Positions 18,773 through 25,631 of a DNA stretch of 46,044 bases are shown here, one piece after another. Each line of letters begins with the position of its first letter. The stretch's first letter is position 1. The stretch covers positions 1 to 46,044 of the forward strand of contig PANQ01000008.1 of NCBI GenBank assembly GCA_002707685.1, in the 5' to 3' direction. The DNA is from Porticoccus sp. Lineage in GTDB: Bacteria > Pseudomonadota > Gammaproteobacteria > Pseudomonadales > Porticoccaceae. The position numbers were made by a program, and so were the translations under genes. The notes beneath the pieces were generated by a model that was given only the letters and a program-made list of their open reading frames with translations, had not been told where the DNA came from and did not search any database.

Positions 18773-19330
18773 ATGTGGAATCTCCCGAATATCCTCACCT
18801 TGTTACGCATCGCGCTCATCCCCATTTTTATCGGTGTTTACTACCTGCCCTGGGAGGGGCGTTACCTCGCCAGTGCCGCCATTTTTGGTATCGCCGCCGG
18901 TACTGACTGGCTCGATGGTTACCTGGCCAGAAAACTCGATCAATTTACTCCATTCGGCGCGTTTCTCGATCCTGTAGCGGACAAACTGATTGTGGCTTCG
19001 GCCCTGATTATGCTGTTGGAATCCCACGCCAATGTGCTATTTGCATTGCCCACCCTGGTGATAATAGGCCGTGAAATCGTGATTTCCGCACTGCGGGAGT
19101 GGATGGCAGAACTGGGCAGCCGCACCAGTGTGGCTGTCTCCTATCTTGGGAAAGTGAAAACCACCCTGCAAATGATTGCCATTGCCGTATTGCTGGCGAT
19201 TGATCCGGTGCTTTACCCGGTGCTGGATCTGATGGGCATCGGCCTGCTGTATGTGGCGGCTCTGCTGACCCTCTGGTCCATGCTGATCTATCTCAAAGCA
19301 GCCTGGCCTGAATTGTCCAAAGTCTCCTGA
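18773..19330 (+). CDS. pgsA: CDP-diacylglycerol-glycerol-3-phosphate 3-phosphatidyltransferase PgsA
   Basis: Makes phosphatidylglycerophosphate, the first committed step to phosphatidylglycerol and cardiolipin, in the inner membrane. The 185-residue protein begins MWNLPNILTLLRI and has the CDP-alcohol phosphotransferase signature DWLDGYLARKLDQ...G...D...D between residues 45 and 71, all catalytic aspartates intact. Several further hydrophobic helices follow. Its place between uvrC and a tRNA cluster is the conserved gammaproteobacterial arrangement. Confidence 0.95.
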   Translation: MWNLPNILTLLRIALIPIFIGVYYLPWEGRYLASAAIFGIAAGTDWLDGYLARKLDQFTPFGAFLDPVADKLIVASALIMLLESHANVLFALPTLVIIGREIVISALREWMAELGSRTSVAVSYLGKVKTTLQMIAIAVLLAIDPVLYPVLDLMGIGLLYVAALLTLWSMLIYLKAAWPELSKVS

Positions 19331-19448
19331 GGGTGAGTGGTGACGCAATACCGGCGTTATTTCCCCCACCGCAAAAAAGAGGTTGCTTCTCGACGGTCAA
19401 TCCATAGAATACCCGCCTTCTTTACTGTTCTTTGAAAATCCCGTCGGG

Positions 19449-19454
19449 TACAAT
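19449..19454 (+). promoter_or_regulatory. -10 element of a tRNA promoter
   Basis: TACAAT lies 13 bases before the tRNA-Cys and is followed by a GC-rich stretch (CCCGC), the discriminator typical of stringently controlled stable-RNA promoters. No good -35 stands at 16-18 bases; TTGAAA at 19432-19437 is too close. Confidence 0.45.
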
Positions 19455-19467
19455 CCCGCATCCAAAA

Positions 19468-19541
19468 GGCGCGGTGGCAGAGTGGTCATGCAGCGGACTG
19501 CAACTCCGTTAACGCCGGTTCGATTCCGACCCGCGCCTCCA
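19468..19541 (+). tRNA. tRNA-Cys (GCA)
   Basis: A 74-nt cloverleaf with 7-bp acceptor arms GGCGCGG/CCGCGCC, discriminator U and an encoded CCA. The anticodon loop CTGCAAC gives anticodon GCA on a stem GCGGA/TCCGT. The T-arm GCCGG-TTCGATT-CCGAC has one C-A mismatch that I recall also in Pseudomonas tRNA-Cys. In relatives, pgsA is followed by tRNA-Gly, tRNA-Cys and tRNA-Leu; here the Gly gene is absent and the Leu gene is disrupted and repeated downstream. Confidence 0.95.
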
Positions 19542-19650
19542 TTTTCAACCGTTAACTGCAACAACGCCGTTTGATCGTCCAGTCCCATAAACCCCCAGAC
19601 CATCAATCGTTAATTGCGTAACCGAAAGCAGTAACAGCCGGAACAAGCCC

Positions 19651-19827
19651 ATCCCCGAACATGCCCGGATGGCGAAATTGGTAGACGATGAGCGGGATGC
19701 TCGAGTGTCGCGAAAGGCAGGAGCCGAGAGCGACCGCAAGGCCCAGCACAGCGTGCTGGCAACCTTCAGATAACATCAGTAGTAAAGTCCATCCCCGAAT
19801 ATGCCCGGATGGCGAAATTGGTAGACG
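19651..19827 (+). repeat. direct repeat flanking two tRNA-Leu 5' fragments
   Basis: The 37 bases at 19651-19687 recur at 19791-19827 with one mismatch, 140 bases apart. Each copy includes 12 bases of leader (ATCCCCGAAC/T then AT) plus the first 25 bases of a tRNA-Leu. Because leader and tRNA are both repeated, this looks like a tandem duplication of the locus rather than two independent tRNA insertions. The sequence between the copies contains a perfect 7-bp hairpin (CCAGCAC 19743-19749, GTGCTGG 19753-19759). Confidence 0.75.
19663..19687 (+). pseudogene. truncated tRNA-Leu 5' end (first copy)
   Basis: Twenty-five bases matching the acceptor 5' strand and D-arm of a tRNA-Leu (GCCCGGA, then GGCGAAATTGGTAGAC). 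After the D-arm the sequence departs from a tRNA: no anticodon stem, variable arm or T-arm can be built from the following 110 bases. It cannot yield a functional tRNA. Confidence 0.7.
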
Positions 19828-19846
19828 CAAGGGACTTAAAATCTCT
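19803..19846 (+). pseudogene. truncated tRNA-Leu(UAA) 5' half (second copy)
   Basis: This copy extends through the D-arm into the anticodon loop (CAAGGGACTTAAAATCTCT), so its anticodon would be TAA, but the 3' anticodon strand is imperfect (TCTCT instead of TCCCT) and no variable arm, T-arm or acceptor 3' strand follows. It may be the native 5' half left when the locus was disrupted. The next 175 bases contain two hairpins, GCTGAAAGCC/GGCTTTCAGC (19879-19909) and GCCTGGT/ACCAGGC (19992-20008), and no group I intron core. Confidence 0.65.
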
Positions 19847-20022
19847 AATGTCAACTATTTTTAGGAGGTGGCAATAGGGCTGAAAGCCACGCAGAATAAG
19901 GCTTTCAGCAGGATTTAAGCTTTACGGTTAATTTGAAAATGGCTCGCTAGGTGTCAAATAGGGGCCGCTAGAACCAAAGAAGATGTAACAAGCCTGGTAA
20001 AACCAGGCAAATGTAAGACCAC

Positions 20023-20364
20023 GCCCGAGTGGTGAAATTGGTAGACACAAGGGACTTAAACAATTTGAGCCCTCCAGGGGAAACCCTGAAGGTGAAGCCC
20101 GTCAAACTCGGCGAAAGCCCTGGATTTGATTAGAATCCGAGCCAACGCCGAGCCAAGCCCCAAGGCAATTTTTTGGGGAAGGTGTAGAGAGCAGACGGCG
20201 GGCACCTACGGCAAAGCGGTTAAACGTGGCGCTAGGGTGAAGGCGTGCTCCAGACCACGAACAGCGGGCTGCTCAGGCAGGAAGCTGGCGGTGAAAACCG
20301 AAGTGGTAAGAAAATCCCTCGACTGGAAACGGTCGTGCCGGTTCGATTCCGGCCTCGGGCACCA
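20023..20364 (+). tRNA. tRNA-Leu (UAA), interrupted by a group I intron
   Basis: Exon 1 is 20023-20057 and exon 2 is 20311-20364, giving an 89-nt tRNA. Acceptor arms GCCCGAG and CTCGGGC pair perfectly, the D-stem is GTG/CAC, and the spliced anticodon arm is AGGGA-CTTAAAA-TCCCT with anticodon TAA. A class II variable arm (CGACTG-GAAA-CGGTCG) and a perfect T-arm (GCCGG-TTCGATT-CCGGC) follow, with an encoded CCA. Without splicing the anticodon is interrupted, so the intron must be active if this is the working gene. The acceptor differs from that of the two upstream fragments (GCCCGGA), so this copy may be of different origin. Confidence 0.9.
20058..20310 (+). ncRNA. group I intron in the tRNA-Leu(UAA) anticodon
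   Basis: A 253-nt self-splicing-type intron with no ORF. Exon 1 ends in U and the intron ends in G, as required. An internal guide GAGCCC (20067-20072) can pair with the exon end GGGACTT to form P1 with a U-G wobble at the splice site. Core landmarks are GTCAAACTCGGCGAAAGCC (P3/P4 side, from 20101), GCCGAGCCAAGCC (from 20147), a P6-like CCCCAA/TTGGGG hairpin, GGTGTAGAGAGCAGACGG (R strand of P7, from 20181) and GCGTGCTCCAGACC (S strand, from 20243). The layout closely resembles the cyanobacterial tRNA-Leu(UAA) introns (subgroup IC3) and the insertion point, between U34 and A35, is the same. Confidence 0.9.
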
Positions 20365-20434
20365 TATCATTATCTGTAACGGATGAAATCTGATCTGACT
20401 GACAATGTACGATTTTGTCAAATGTATCCGCCGC

Positions 20435-20453
20435 TGAGCGGAAGCTCATTTTT
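20435..20453 (+). terminator. candidate terminator after tRNA-Leu
   Basis: TGAGC-GGAA-GCTCA followed by TTTTT. The stem is only 5 bp but has a stable GNRA tetraloop. It would end the tRNA transcript and lies about 75 bases before the stop of the converging cassette gene. Confidence 0.5.
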
Positions 20454-20529
20454 CAAAGCGGTAATATCAGATTAGCTTCCGGCCAGGAGCTGTCAATAAA
20501 TATAGTAAATTGTCTCTGGACCTCCGGGG

Positions 20530-21393
20530 CTAACCGCCATAAAGTAAAGGGTCACGGATAGCCACTGGATGATAGTGCCCAACTATGCACTGAGACGGAA
20601 GGGCTCTATGGATACAAAATCCGAACAATCCGGGTTCATCATCCTCGACTTCACCAAACAGTAGGTTCTCAAATATCATTTGAAGGCACCACCCGGCCAG
20701 TTCCAGCATGACACTCCCGCTTATCATCTCTATTGGCACATCACAGACTAACATCACTGGTCTGCCAATCTTCTTCAAGTCACTTTGGTAGTTCCTTGAA
20801 GGTAGATTCACAGCGATACAGGCCAAATATTCACTGCCGTACAACATGTAATGGCCACACTGGTTAATAAGCAGCTTTTCATTCGCTTCAAAATATACGC
20901 GTCCACCACGATATTCGTGGCCTACAGCTGCAATTGCTTTCTCCAGCAACTCTTCGGTTAATTCAGGGTACTGGCCGCTAAGAAAAATATTCCTGGCTCT
21001 TTCATGCATGGTATCCGGGTTGAGCGGAATTAGTCCTTTTTCATAATATGAAGTAAGGTTTTCGGCGCGGGCACCATGATAAACTCTTAGGGCTTTGTAG
21101 TGACTATCAAACCTTTCCGCCAAAAGCTGTTTACTGTCAATGTCCTCATGGAGAACGTTCAGGACTATTGTGTTCAGCCAGGACAGGTCATCACCGACGA
21201 CGTATTCCGGTGGAGACTGGAGAAATGCGGATTTTACAGCCTCAGTCAGTACATCATCCATGATGCGCCAGATGACTCCTTTCCAGCTTTCAATGTCTTG
21301 CCAATGAAACACATCCGTTGGATTGTGCCGTTGACGATAGTTAGCGCTCAATTGGTTGGCCTCATGCATCTGCTGTTGCTCTATTGCTTCCAT
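20530..21393 (-). CDS. putative ADP-ribosyltransferase-fold protein of a HEPN cassette
   Basis: A 287-residue soluble protein I do not recognise as a named family. Its middle part resembles ADP-ribosyltransferase/KptA-fold enzymes: LRVYHGARAENLTSYYEKGLIP (His106) matches the common first NAD-binding strand and following helix, GGRVYFEANEKLL is placed where the conserved tyrosine strand should be, then YGSEYLACIAVNL. The C-terminus CIVGHYHPVAIRDP also recalls that fold. A catalytic glutamate cannot be assigned with certainty. Its start overlaps the end of the HEPN gene by 13 bases, so the two are translationally coupled. Residues 1-95 show no motif. The role is inferred only from context: modification of RNA, protein or NAD as an effector or a regulator of the HEPN protein. 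Confidence 0.5.
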   Translation of the reverse strand: MEAIEQQQMHEANQLSANYRQRHNPTDVFHWQDIESWKGVIWRIMDDVLTEAVKSAFLQSPPEYVVGDDLSWLNTIVLNVLHEDIDSKQLLAERFDSHYKALRVYHGARAENLTSYYEKGLIPLNPDTMHERARNIFLSGQYPELTEELLEKAIAAVGHEYRGGRVYFEANEKLLINQCGHYMLYGSEYLACIAVNLPSRNYQSDLKKIGRPVMLVCDVPIEMISGSVMLELAGWCLQMIFENLLFGEVEDDEPGLFGFCIHRALPSQCIVGHYHPVAIRDPLLYGG

Positions 21394-22946
21394 TCATCGC
21401 TCCATGTGGCTAATGGCATTGGCATCACGGTATGAGCGCTCCTTTCTTGTTCGCGGCGTTTTTCTTCCTTGTGAACTGCCAGCGAGAGGTAAATCAAGCT
21501 AGCTCTTGCCAACTTAAATATCCTCGTGGTTTTGGATCGAAAATCGGCCCAGCTGATCCGGTAACCCAGCACATGCTCTCCATCCGGCACGGGAACCAAG
21601 CTCTCAAAGACGGTTTCTACAACCTGCAGGTACTTATGTTCCAGATGGTTTCTGATATCGTAAAGTGCTTGGGCATCGGGTTCGGTCACACCCTTAATAT
21701 CCGGCTCGAAGATATCCTTTGATAGCCAAAACAGTCCCCGCAACGGCCAGTTCTCCCTGCCCGCCAGCTCGTCGTGCAAAACTTTCTGTCCCATTGTTTT
21801 TGGTTGATACCAGACATTACGAAAGTTAACCGTACGGTCAGGGTGGCCAAGGGCAAAATAGTGATTTAGGAAATAGGCTGTTTTATCGAGTAGTGAATAG
21901 GCCACCCGGTAGGCGGATCGCATTTTCTCTACTGACAAGCCATACATCGGATATTCAAGGGTATTGTAGAGGAGCACGTCCTTATCCGAGAAATGCGACT
22001 CGTCCCCTTGCAACGCCTCAAACAACAACCACCGTGCCGAGACAAACTCCTGTTTCAATTGATTGTAAAATCCGATAATCGAAGGCGGCCTTCCTTCTTT
22101 GCTATCCATCCCCGTTGTAATCGAAGGCAATGTTAGGACATCATGAGTGGCTATCGGCAAGGTGCCCGCGTCGTTTAAAGGATTCAAAAATAAACGAGTT
22201 TGTAAAACCCACTTGCGATAGTGCCTTTCTGGTTCACTCTCTCCAAAATTAGCCTCATAAGCTTTTATAAGTTTTTCAGTTTGGGGGATATCGACATGCT
22301 CAGCAATCATATTGAGTTCATGAGTGAAGCGATCTCTGAGATAATCGTTGCCCGGCGCGTCGAAAAAGGCATCACGTGAATCAGCGCATTTGTAACTATT
22401 CCAAGCATAATAGAGGAGTATGGCCGCATGACCGGGATCGTAAAGGCTGCGTCCATAGTAGCTTAGTCCGATCCCTTTGTTGCCAAGAGCCATTGCAAAA
22501 TATTTTTCGATCTTTAGTACTCTATCCCAGATTTCAATCGCCTCAATGCAGCGTCCAACAAAGTTCAATTTGTTGCCGAGATTGGTGAGAACCTGACATT
22601 GCCGTATCGTATCAAAACTGGAAAATCCTGCATGGTTGATACACCTGCGTAGTTCAATAATTTGATTTTGGGCCTGCGGGATGTCCCAATCCCAAGAATC
22701 AGTCCTACGGCCTTCGTGAAGGCGGTTTTCCCATGCATTTGATCTATAGTAATGCAAGAGTGCCGATTGTTCAGGCGATAACTCTTGCTGTTCCAGCTTT
22801 TGTATCAGATCAAACGCATGATCGGTGCCCGCGGCGGACTGAGTGTCAAAAGCGGTATCGATAACCTGACCAATTATCTCCAATGCCTGGTCGATTGCGC
22901 GGTCTGATTGACCCATTATCCTAGCCTCTGGGGTTTGCGGTTCCAT
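21381..22946 (-). CDS. TPR-containing HEPN protein (LA2681-like)
   Basis: A 521-residue protein. The N-terminal half (about 20-240) is helical with TPR-like repeats (for example TNLGNKLNFVGRCIEAIEIWDRVL and GNKGIGLSYYGRS). The C-terminal half carries a HEPN domain whose ribonuclease motif RNHLEH (R-x4-H, about residue 435) is intact within ALYDIRNHLEHKYLQV, preceded by RGLFWLSKDI. This combination matches my memory of the LA2681-like HEPN family. Such HEPN proteins usually cut RNA in toxin or defence systems. ATG 22946 has a weak ribosome site; ATG 22913 (MGQSDRAID) has AGAGG eight bases upstream and may be the true start. It lies 61 bases after the protease gene and overlaps the next gene. 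Confidence 0.7.
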   Translation of the reverse strand: MEPQTPEARIMGQSDRAIDQALEIIGQVIDTAFDTQSAAGTDHAFDLIQKLEQQELSPEQSALLHYYRSNAWENRLHEGRRTDSWDWDIPQAQNQIIELRRCINHAGFSSFDTIRQCQVLTNLGNKLNFVGRCIEAIEIWDRVLKIEKYFAMALGNKGIGLSYYGRSLYDPGHAAILLYYAWNSYKCADSRDAFFDAPGNDYLRDRFTHELNMIAEHVDIPQTEKLIKAYEANFGESEPERHYRKWVLQTRLFLNPLNDAGTLPIATHDVLTLPSITTGMDSKEGRPPSIIGFYNQLKQEFVSARWLLFEALQGDESHFSDKDVLLYNTLEYPMYGLSVEKMRSAYRVAYSLLDKTAYFLNHYFALGHPDRTVNFRNVWYQPKTMGQKVLHDELAGRENWPLRGLFWLSKDIFEPDIKGVTEPDAQALYDIRNHLEHKYLQVVETVFESLVPVPDGEHVLGYRISWADFRSKTTRIFKLARASLIYLSLAVHKEEKRREQERSAHTVMPMPLATWSDEWKQ

Positions 22947-23007
22947 GCTTGAGCAGATATTTTCGGGATGGCATCTTCAAGTGTCAGACCTGAATTTGCT
23001 CTAAAAT

Positions 23008-23712
23008 TTATTCTAAAAAATAATCTAAGGTTCGAATACATTTAGAAAGGTTGTTGCCATATATTTCATTACGTTCTATGCAGCCACCACTGACCAAACT
23101 AACTACCTTGCCATTTTCCCCAATAATCGGTGCACCACTACAGCCTTTAAACCATTCATGGCCTGGATGCTTTTCAGGCATCTTGAAAAAATGCATGTCA
23201 TTTTCACGTCGGTCGTACCTTAACCCATGATAAACTCGATAATCTGTTACAAAAGCATTTTGCTCTGGAATAAGCTCGGGCATGATTTCACCTGAAAAAC
23301 CGTAAATTGTTTCTTTATCTGGATCGCCAATATCATCGGCTCGCAATATAGGTCTTTCTCTCAACTCAAAAGTCTGACCTTTCCAATTTCTATTATGAAA
23401 GTAACATTTAAAGTCGTGGCGCACTGGATGGAAAGAGAATTCAACATCTTTAATCGATTTTTTGGATGAGTCAAAATCACTGATATAACAAAACTTATTC
23501 AAAAATAGTACTTCAGTCTGCTGCTTTTCATCATTGAACTTTATCTGGGCACACCAATTAGACGATTTCTCTGCAACATGAAATACAGTAAGCAGTAAAC
23601 GGCGCTGTTTAAAATCTATTAAACATCCTGATCCGATACCACATGGTACCCCGTTTGCGTCAAGCTTTCGTAACTGCACGCTTGAGTATTGAATAAGCTC
23701 TTTCCAATTCAT
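23008..23712 (-). CDS. trypsin-like serine protease
   Basis: A 234-residue protein without signal peptide, so it should act in the cytoplasm. The catalytic triad of a chymotrypsin-fold protease is readable: His45 in LLTVFHVAEK, Asp89 in IKDVEFSF, and Ser192 in KGCSGAPIIG, followed by VVSLVSGG. The N-terminal GIGSGCLID matches the usual first strand. Cytoplasmic trypsin-like proteases are recurrent parts of bacterial defence modules, where they are activated by a sensor. It is the first gene of the minus-strand cassette with the HEPN and ADP-ribosyltransferase-like genes. AT-rich codon use contrasts with the GC-rich element to the right. Confidence 0.78.
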   Translation of the reverse strand: MNWKELIQYSSVQLRKLDANGVPCGIGSGCLIDFKQRRLLLTVFHVAEKSSNWCAQIKFNDEKQQTEVLFLNKFCYISDFDSSKKSIKDVEFSFHPVRHDFKCYFHNRNWKGQTFELRERPILRADDIGDPDKETIYGFSGEIMPELIPEQNAFVTDYRVYHGLRYDRRENDMHFFKMPEKHPGHEWFKGCSGAPIIGENGKVVSLVSGGCIERNEIYGNNLSKCIRTLDYFLE

Positions 23713-24300
23713 CTCTTCATACCCACAATGTCATATTCGTTTCTGCCGCGCTCTTTGCGCTGCCTAATTCAAAGGGCAGTTTCTTTAATCCATGTCCGCT
23801 TCAGGTCTTTAGTTTTCGAAAGGTTAACGTAGCTGAATTTGCCGCTTGTTGGCGATAGTGGACAACGCCATCTGACGAAATATGTCAGGTCAAGTTTGGA
23901 CTACGGCACTTTAATGGTAGCTTCCTACTACCTGTATTCTACTTGGAAAGACACTCCACTTCTAAGGGCGTCGAGTGTGACGTCCTCATTAAGGTTTTGC
24001 TCGATGTAATCGCACATATGGACGATTCTTTCAACGTCCGGGTTCCTGCTTCTAGTCTCGCCAATGCCTCCTCTCGATGACTCGACAATGGTATCAGGAT
24101 GGGATGCCTCAATCCCGATCGAGATTGCTGCCTGCAGTGGATCAGTAAAACACGCAGTTGCGTCCCGACGTACCGCCGTCGGGCTCGCGGGCTGCGCCCC
24201 GCGCTTCGTGTCGAATCGCGGCCATCCGGCTTTGATCCCTGACGCCTCCGGCCCGTAGGGCCTGCGCGCTCCGCTTGCCAGGCCGAGAGAGGCTGGTGGG
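23713..24300. other. junction between cassette and element, no intact gene
   Basis: About 590 bases linking the AT-rich cassette to the GC-rich element. It should contain the cassette promoter (minus strand), although no convincing -35/-10 pair was found. Composition rises sharply in GC from about 24130. Apart from the short AraC-like fragment at 23928-24050, nothing codes recognisably. No integrase remnant or insertion sequence end is visible. Confidence 0.5.
23928..24050 (-). pseudogene. possible AraC-family HTH fragment
   Basis: About 40 codons on the minus strand read NPDVERIVHMCDYIEQNLNE-DVTLDAL and then stop. This resembles the start of an AraC-type DNA-binding domain (first helix and the turn before the first helix-turn-helix). 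The sequence ends early in EYR and the upstream part of the same frame is low-complexity GC-rich material. If real, it is a decayed piece of a regulator. Confidence 0.3.
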
Positions 24301-24480
24301 GTGGGGCGGTCTTGCTGTTTCCCTTCACCGTACCACGGCGTTCTCGCCGTCAAGGGCTGCGCGTGCTCCGCGCGCTCCGCGCGCTTGCATCCTGCGGCCG
24401 TTGGTCACCCCTGACGGCTTGCGCTGCGCCGTGCTGACGCTGGTTCCGGGCAATTCCGCCCGAGCAACCGGAGCACGATC
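24301..24480 (+). ncRNA. structured leader upstream of radC
   Basis: The 180 bases before radC are nearly duplicated before the next gene at 25045-25217. Conserved parts include GTGGGGCG-TCTTGC, a hairpin ACGGCG-TTCT-CGCCGT (24335-24350), a long run of GCGC-rich pairing, GCTTGCGCTGCGCCGTGCTG, and a final hairpin GGGC-AATTCC-GCCC (24448-24461) followed by GAGCAAC and the ribosome binding site GGAGC. Conservation of stems and loops between the copies suggests a cis-acting RNA, perhaps the published radC RNA motif, which I cannot confirm without a covariance search. Confidence 0.55.
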
Positions 24481-24987
24481 ATGACTCAATTCTCTCTTAT
24501 TTCCGATTCCTCGCTGCTGGTACGTGATGATCAGGGGCGTTACCTGCCGGCTACAGCCGACCAGATCCTGACGGCTGCCCGCCAGGTGATCGACCAGAAG
24601 ATCCAGCGTGGCGCCTCATTCACGTCACCGGCCATCGTCAAGGAGTTCCTTTGTGCCAAGTTGGCAGGGTTCGACCACGAGGTGTTCGCGTGTCTGTTCC
24701 TGGATTCGCAGCACCGCCTGATCGAGTACGCCGAGCTGTTTCGCGGCACTATCGACGGTGCGGCGGTCTACCCGCGGGAAGTTGTGAAGATGGCGCTTCA
24801 GGTCAATGCTGCGGCGGTGATCTTCTCGCATAATCATCCGAGCGGGAATCCCGAGCCGAGCCAGGCGGACAGGACGATAACCCAGCGGCTGAAAGAGGCG
24901 CTGGCACTGGTAGATGTACGCACCCTGGACCATATCGTCGTCGGCGGTGAACAGACATCGTCATTCGCTGAGAGGGGGCTGTTGTAG
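24481..24987 (+). CDS. radC: RadC-family JAB-domain protein
   Basis: A 168-residue protein made of the RadC C-terminal JAB/MPN domain. The zinc motif is intact: HNHPSGNPEPSQAD. Integrative elements commonly carry such short RadC homologues; despite the name, a direct DNA repair role is not supported for the family. The frame starts MTQFSLISDSSLLVRD and includes FLDSQHRLIEYAELFRGTID, the usual strand before the metal site. It is preceded by a long structured leader and followed by a compact terminator, so it is a single-gene unit. Confidence 0.93.
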   Translation: MTQFSLISDSSLLVRDDQGRYLPATADQILTAARQVIDQKIQRGASFTSPAIVKEFLCAKLAGFDHEVFACLFLDSQHRLIEYAELFRGTIDGAAVYPREVVKMALQVNAAAVIFSHNHPSGNPEPSQADRTITQRLKEALALVDVRTLDHIVVGGEQTSSFAERGLL

Positions 24988-24990
24988 GAC

Positions 24991-25011
24991 AGGGGCTTCG
25001 GCCCCTTTTTT
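24991..25011 (+). terminator. Rho-independent terminator of radC
   Basis: AGGGGC-TTCG-GCCCCT with an extra-stable UUCG tetraloop, followed by a run of T residues. It begins four bases after the radC stop. Confidence 0.85.
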
Positions 25012-25044
25012 GCTGCGTTCGCTGCTACTTGAGGGGCGGGTGAG

Positions 25045-25217
25045 GTGGGGCGATCTTGCAGCTCCCTTACACCGTATCACGGCGTTCTCGCCGTCAAGGG
25101 CTTCGCGTGCTGCGCACGCTTGCGGGCGTAGCCGTCTGTGGCCCTGTGACTGCTTGCGCTGCGCCGTGCTGACGCCGGTTCTGGGCAATTCCGCCCGAGC
25201 AACTGGAGATCGTCATC
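25045..25217 (+). ncRNA. structured leader, second copy of the radC-type leader
   Basis: A near-copy of 24301-24480. Hairpin ACGGCG-TTCT-CGCCGT (25079-25094) and the final GGGC-AATTCC-GCCC (25183-25196) are identical to the first copy, while the middle GC-rich arm differs in sequence (for example CGTGCTGCGCACG) but remains self-complementary. GAGCAACTGGAG leads into the start codon. The maintained pairing with changed bases is what a functional RNA would show. Confidence 0.55.
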
Positions 25218-25613
25218 ATGAACGACAAATCACATGTGTCGCTGGAACGTCACGTCTGCCTGGTCTGTGGCACCGCCTTCGATACCGGTAACATTCTGCT
25301 CGACAAGCGCTTGCGCGCGAGCCTGGAACGCCACACATCGACAGGCTGGGGCCTGTGCGACGAACATCGGCGGCTGTTCGATGAGGGCTTTGTCGCCCTG
25401 GTCGAATGCGATCCAGAGCGTAGCGGCAAGCCGACAGGCACCGATCGCTTGAAGCCGGAAGCGGCGTATCGCACGGGGCGTCTGGCCCACCTGAAACGCG
25501 ACGTGTTCGCCGGCGTGTTCAACATACCGCTTGCCGCCGATCAGGCTTGCGTCTTTGTCGAACCCGGCATCATTGAGCAGCTTCAGGCGATGGTGGCACC
25601 GGCATCGGATTGA
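25218..25613 (+). CDS. zinc-ribbon protein of integrative elements
   Basis: A 131-residue protein common in Tn4371-like elements, sometimes labelled 'ATPase' without any visible nucleotide-binding motif. It has a CLVC pair near residue 11 and a GLCDEH pair near residue 46, together a likely four-ligand zinc site. The rest contains VALVECDPERSG and LKPEAAYRTGRLAHLKRDVFAGVFN, both family-conserved. It has its own structured leader and a strong terminator, so it is regulated separately. Function unknown. Confidence 0.8.
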   Translation: MNDKSHVSLERHVCLVCGTAFDTGNILLDKRLRASLERHTSTGWGLCDEHRRLFDEGFVALVECDPERSGKPTGTDRLKPEAAYRTGRLAHLKRDVFAGVFNIPLAADQACVFVEPGIIEQLQAMVAPASD

Positions 25614-25631
25614 TCGCTCGACCAAGCATCG

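Noticed and set aside
19803..20022. a second group I intron after the second tRNA-Leu fragment
   Set aside because: After CTTAAAA there is no guide sequence, no P3-P8 core and no 3' exon before the next tRNA start.
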